The position numbers were made by a program, and so were the translations under genes. Of a stretch of 64,000 nucleotides of DNA, positions 62,569 through 64,000 are shown piece after piece. The DNA is taken from positions 1,364,001 through 1,428,000 of the forward strand of contig CAWDDH010000003.1 of the NCBI GenBank assembly GCA_963801105.1, read 5' to 3'. The notes under the pieces were generated by a model. That model did not search any database. It was given only the letters and a program-made list of their open reading frames with translations, and was not told the origin of the DNA. Positions within the stretch are counted from its first letter, which is position 1. Every line of letters starts with the position of its first letter. The stretch comes from JAENVU01 sp963801105. Lineage in GTDB: Bacteria; Actinomycetota; Acidimicrobiia; IMCC26256; JAENVU01.

Positions 62569-64000
62569 CTGATGTGCTCGATTCGCCCGTCACGACCTGG
62601 CCGGAGGGCCCGACCGCCGGCGGCCCGCCGGCGTGGCGACCCCGCGGCCGCGTGGCCAGCCTCTGGCGCGGCCGCGAGGACGATCCCGCCTGGGTGCGCC
62701 CGGCGCTGCTGGCGCTCCTGGTCGGCACCGCGGTGCTCTACCTCTGGGGCCTGGGGAGCGTCGGATGGGGCAACTCCTATTACACGGCCGCGGTCCAGGC
62801 CGGCTCGAAGAGCTGGAAGGCGTTCCTCTACGGCTCGACCGACGCGTCCAACTTCGTCACGGTCGACAAGACGCCGGCGAGCCTCTGGCCGGCCGAGATC
62901 GCGGTGCGCATCTTCGGTCTCAACTCGTGGAGCGTGCTCGCGCCCCAGGCGCTCGAGGGCGTCGCCGCGGTGGGTGTCCTCTACCTCGCAATCCGACGGT
63001 GGTTCGGCCCGGCCGCCGGGCTCGTCGCGGGGCTCGTCCTCGCGCTCACGCCGGTCGCCGCGCTGATGTTCCGGTACAACAACCCGGATGCGCTGCTGAT
63101 GCTGTGCCTGGTCCTCGCCGCGTACTGGCTGACCCGCGCCATCGAGGACGGCCGCACGCGGTGGGTCGTGCTCACCGGCGCCGCCCTCGGGGTCGGGTTC
63201 CTCGCCAAGGAGCTGCAGGCGTTCCTCGTCATCCCGGGCTTCGCGCTCGCGTACCTCGTCGCCGCGCCCGGTTCGATCCTGAGCCGCATCCGGAAGGGTG
63301 CGGTGATGGCGGTGTCGATGGTCGTCGCCGCCGGGTGGTGGATCGCGATCGTCGTGCTGGTGCCGGCCGCGAGCCGCCCCTACATCGGGGGTTCGCAGAA
63401 CAACAGCTTCTGGAACGTGCTCTTCGGCTACAACGGCTTCGGTCGCCTGACCGGGAACGAGACGGGCAGCGTCGGGGCGGGCCCCGGCGGCCCCGGCGCG
63501 TGGGGCGCGACCGGCTGGAGCCGGATGTTCGACGCCCAGTTCGGGTTCGAGGCGTCGTGGCTCCTCCCCGCGGCCTTGCTCCTGCTCGTGGTCGGCCTTG
63601 CGGTGACGCTGACCCGGCGTCGGACCGACCGCACCCGTGCCGCGCTCGTGATCTGGGGCGGTTGGCTGGTCACGACCGCGGTCGCGTTCAGCTTCGGCAA
63701 GGGGATCATCCACGAGTACTACGCGGTGGCGCTCGCCCCCGCGATCGGCGGGGTGATCGGGGTCGGGACCCGTCTCCTCTGGACGCACCGCAGCACGGTC
63801 TGGGGGCGCGTCGCGCTCGTCGGCACGCTCGCCGTCACCGTGTGGTGGCTGGTCGTGCTGCTCGACCGCGTGCCGCAGTGGCACCCCGGTTGGGCCGGAG
63901 TGCTGATCGGCCTCGCGCTCGCCCTTGCGGTCGCGGCTCGCCTTTGTCGGCCGACTCGGTCGCGCGGCCGCGGTCGTCGCGGTCGGCGGGCTGGCGCTCG
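62565..64000 (+). CDS. GT39/ArnT-like membrane glycosyltransferase (3' partial, frame break near end)
   Basis: The gene starts at ATG 62565 (ATGA overlap) and runs off the window. Multi-span helices begin at about 45; the loop after helix 1 has GWGNSYYTAAVQAGSKSWKAF and TVDKTPASLWP, the classic pattern of actinobacterial PMT-type transferases. At about 63928-63940 the frame changes: the first frame gives an Arg-rich tail, while skipping one base gives LAFVGRLGRAAAVVAVGG, a plausible helix. The enzyme should transfer sugars from a polyprenyl-phosphate carrier outside the membrane. Confidence 0.82.
   Translation, partial: MTDVLDSPVTTWPEGPTAGGPPAWRPRGRVASLWRGREDDPAWVRPALLALLVGTAVLYLWGLGSVGWGNSYYTAAVQAGSKSWKAFLYGSTDASNFVTVDKTPASLWPAEIAVRIFGLNSWSVLAPQALEGVAAVGVLYLAIRRWFGPAAGLVAGLVLALTPVAALMFRYNNPDALLMLCLVLAAYWLTRAIEDGRTRWVVLTGAALGVGFLAKELQAFLVIPGFALAYLVAAPGSILSRIRKGAVMAVSMVVAAGWWIAIVVLVPAASRPYIGGSQNNSFWNVLFGYNGFGRLTGNETGSVGAGPGGPGAWGATGWSRMFDAQFGFEASWLLPAALLLLVVGLAVTLTRRRTDRTRAALVIWGGWLVTTAVAFSFGKGIIHEYYAVALAPAIGGVIGVGTRLLWTHRSTVWGRVALVGTLAVTVWWLVVLLDRVPQWHPGWAGVLIGLALALAVAARLCRPTRSRGRGRRGRRAGA

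Overview
The window is GC-rich (roughly 70% by eye), densely coded and mostly free of repeats, with many ATGA, GTGA and TGATG stop/start overlaps. It reads as chromosomal DNA of an actinobacterium. An LLM-class (F420-type) oxidoreductase, a DUF222-HNH gene, a type-B succinate dehydrogenase, mycobacterial-style SOS regulation and sortase-like tails fit Actinomycetota. I lean towards class Acidimicrobiia, but no ribosomal or other marker gene is present to prove it. No tRNA, rRNA, CRISPR array, insertion sequence or phage gene was seen.

Layout. 1-5.4 kb: a penicillin-acylase-type enzyme cut by the left edge, a VOC protein, a SnoaL-like protein, and a DHA2 drug exporter divergent from its likely MarR repressor, with a palindromic operator on the promoter. 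5.4-17.3 kb: exported lipoprotein hydrolases, membrane proteins, an SDR-DUF2867 protein, VOC and YkvA proteins, and two overlapping amidohydrolases. 17.3-23.2 kb: a minus-strand surface cluster of three type IV prepilin-like minor pilins and three small secreted proteins, several of them frame-disrupted. 23.3-26.5 kb: a catabolic set (FAD oxidoreductase, LLM oxidoreductase, SDR). 26.6-32.8 kb: a four-gene DNA end-processing operon coding for a HerA-like ATPase, SbcD, SbcC and a NurA-like nuclease, which is the archaeal HerA-Mre11-Rad50-NurA set in one bacterial operon. 32.8-40.9 kb: a hydrolase, a GH20 hexosaminidase with a double GNAT, a membrane GAF protein, two CoA-transferases and a beta-lactamase-like esterase. 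41-44.3 kb: xylA, a methyltransferase and xylB. 44.3-45.5 kb: a damaged DUF222-HNH gene with a perfect LexA-type box in its promoter. 45.5-49.1 kb: SRPBCC and VOC proteins, then cystathionine beta-synthase and a gamma-lyase/synthase (transsulfuration). 49.1-52.5 kb: an unusual cluster with a membrane thioredoxin-like protein, two unknown proteins, a MauE-like protein and a Tat-exported, Cys-rich protein resembling the methylamine dehydrogenase light chain, but with no heavy chain. 52.5-56 kb: sdhCAB. 56-59.4 kb: divergent GH2 and GH172-type glycosidase genes. 59.4-64 kb: a Mg-chelatase-type AAA ATPase, a SnoaL-like protein and two membrane glycosyltransferases, the last cut by the right edge.

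Two features cross the window. First, at least eight genes show a clear reading-frame break, and six of these need one surplus base removed. This looks more like an assembly or polishing problem than biology, so the affected proteins should be read as reconstructed. Second, several start codons lie 6-8 bases after a TANNNT hexamer, suggesting that leaderless transcripts are common here.
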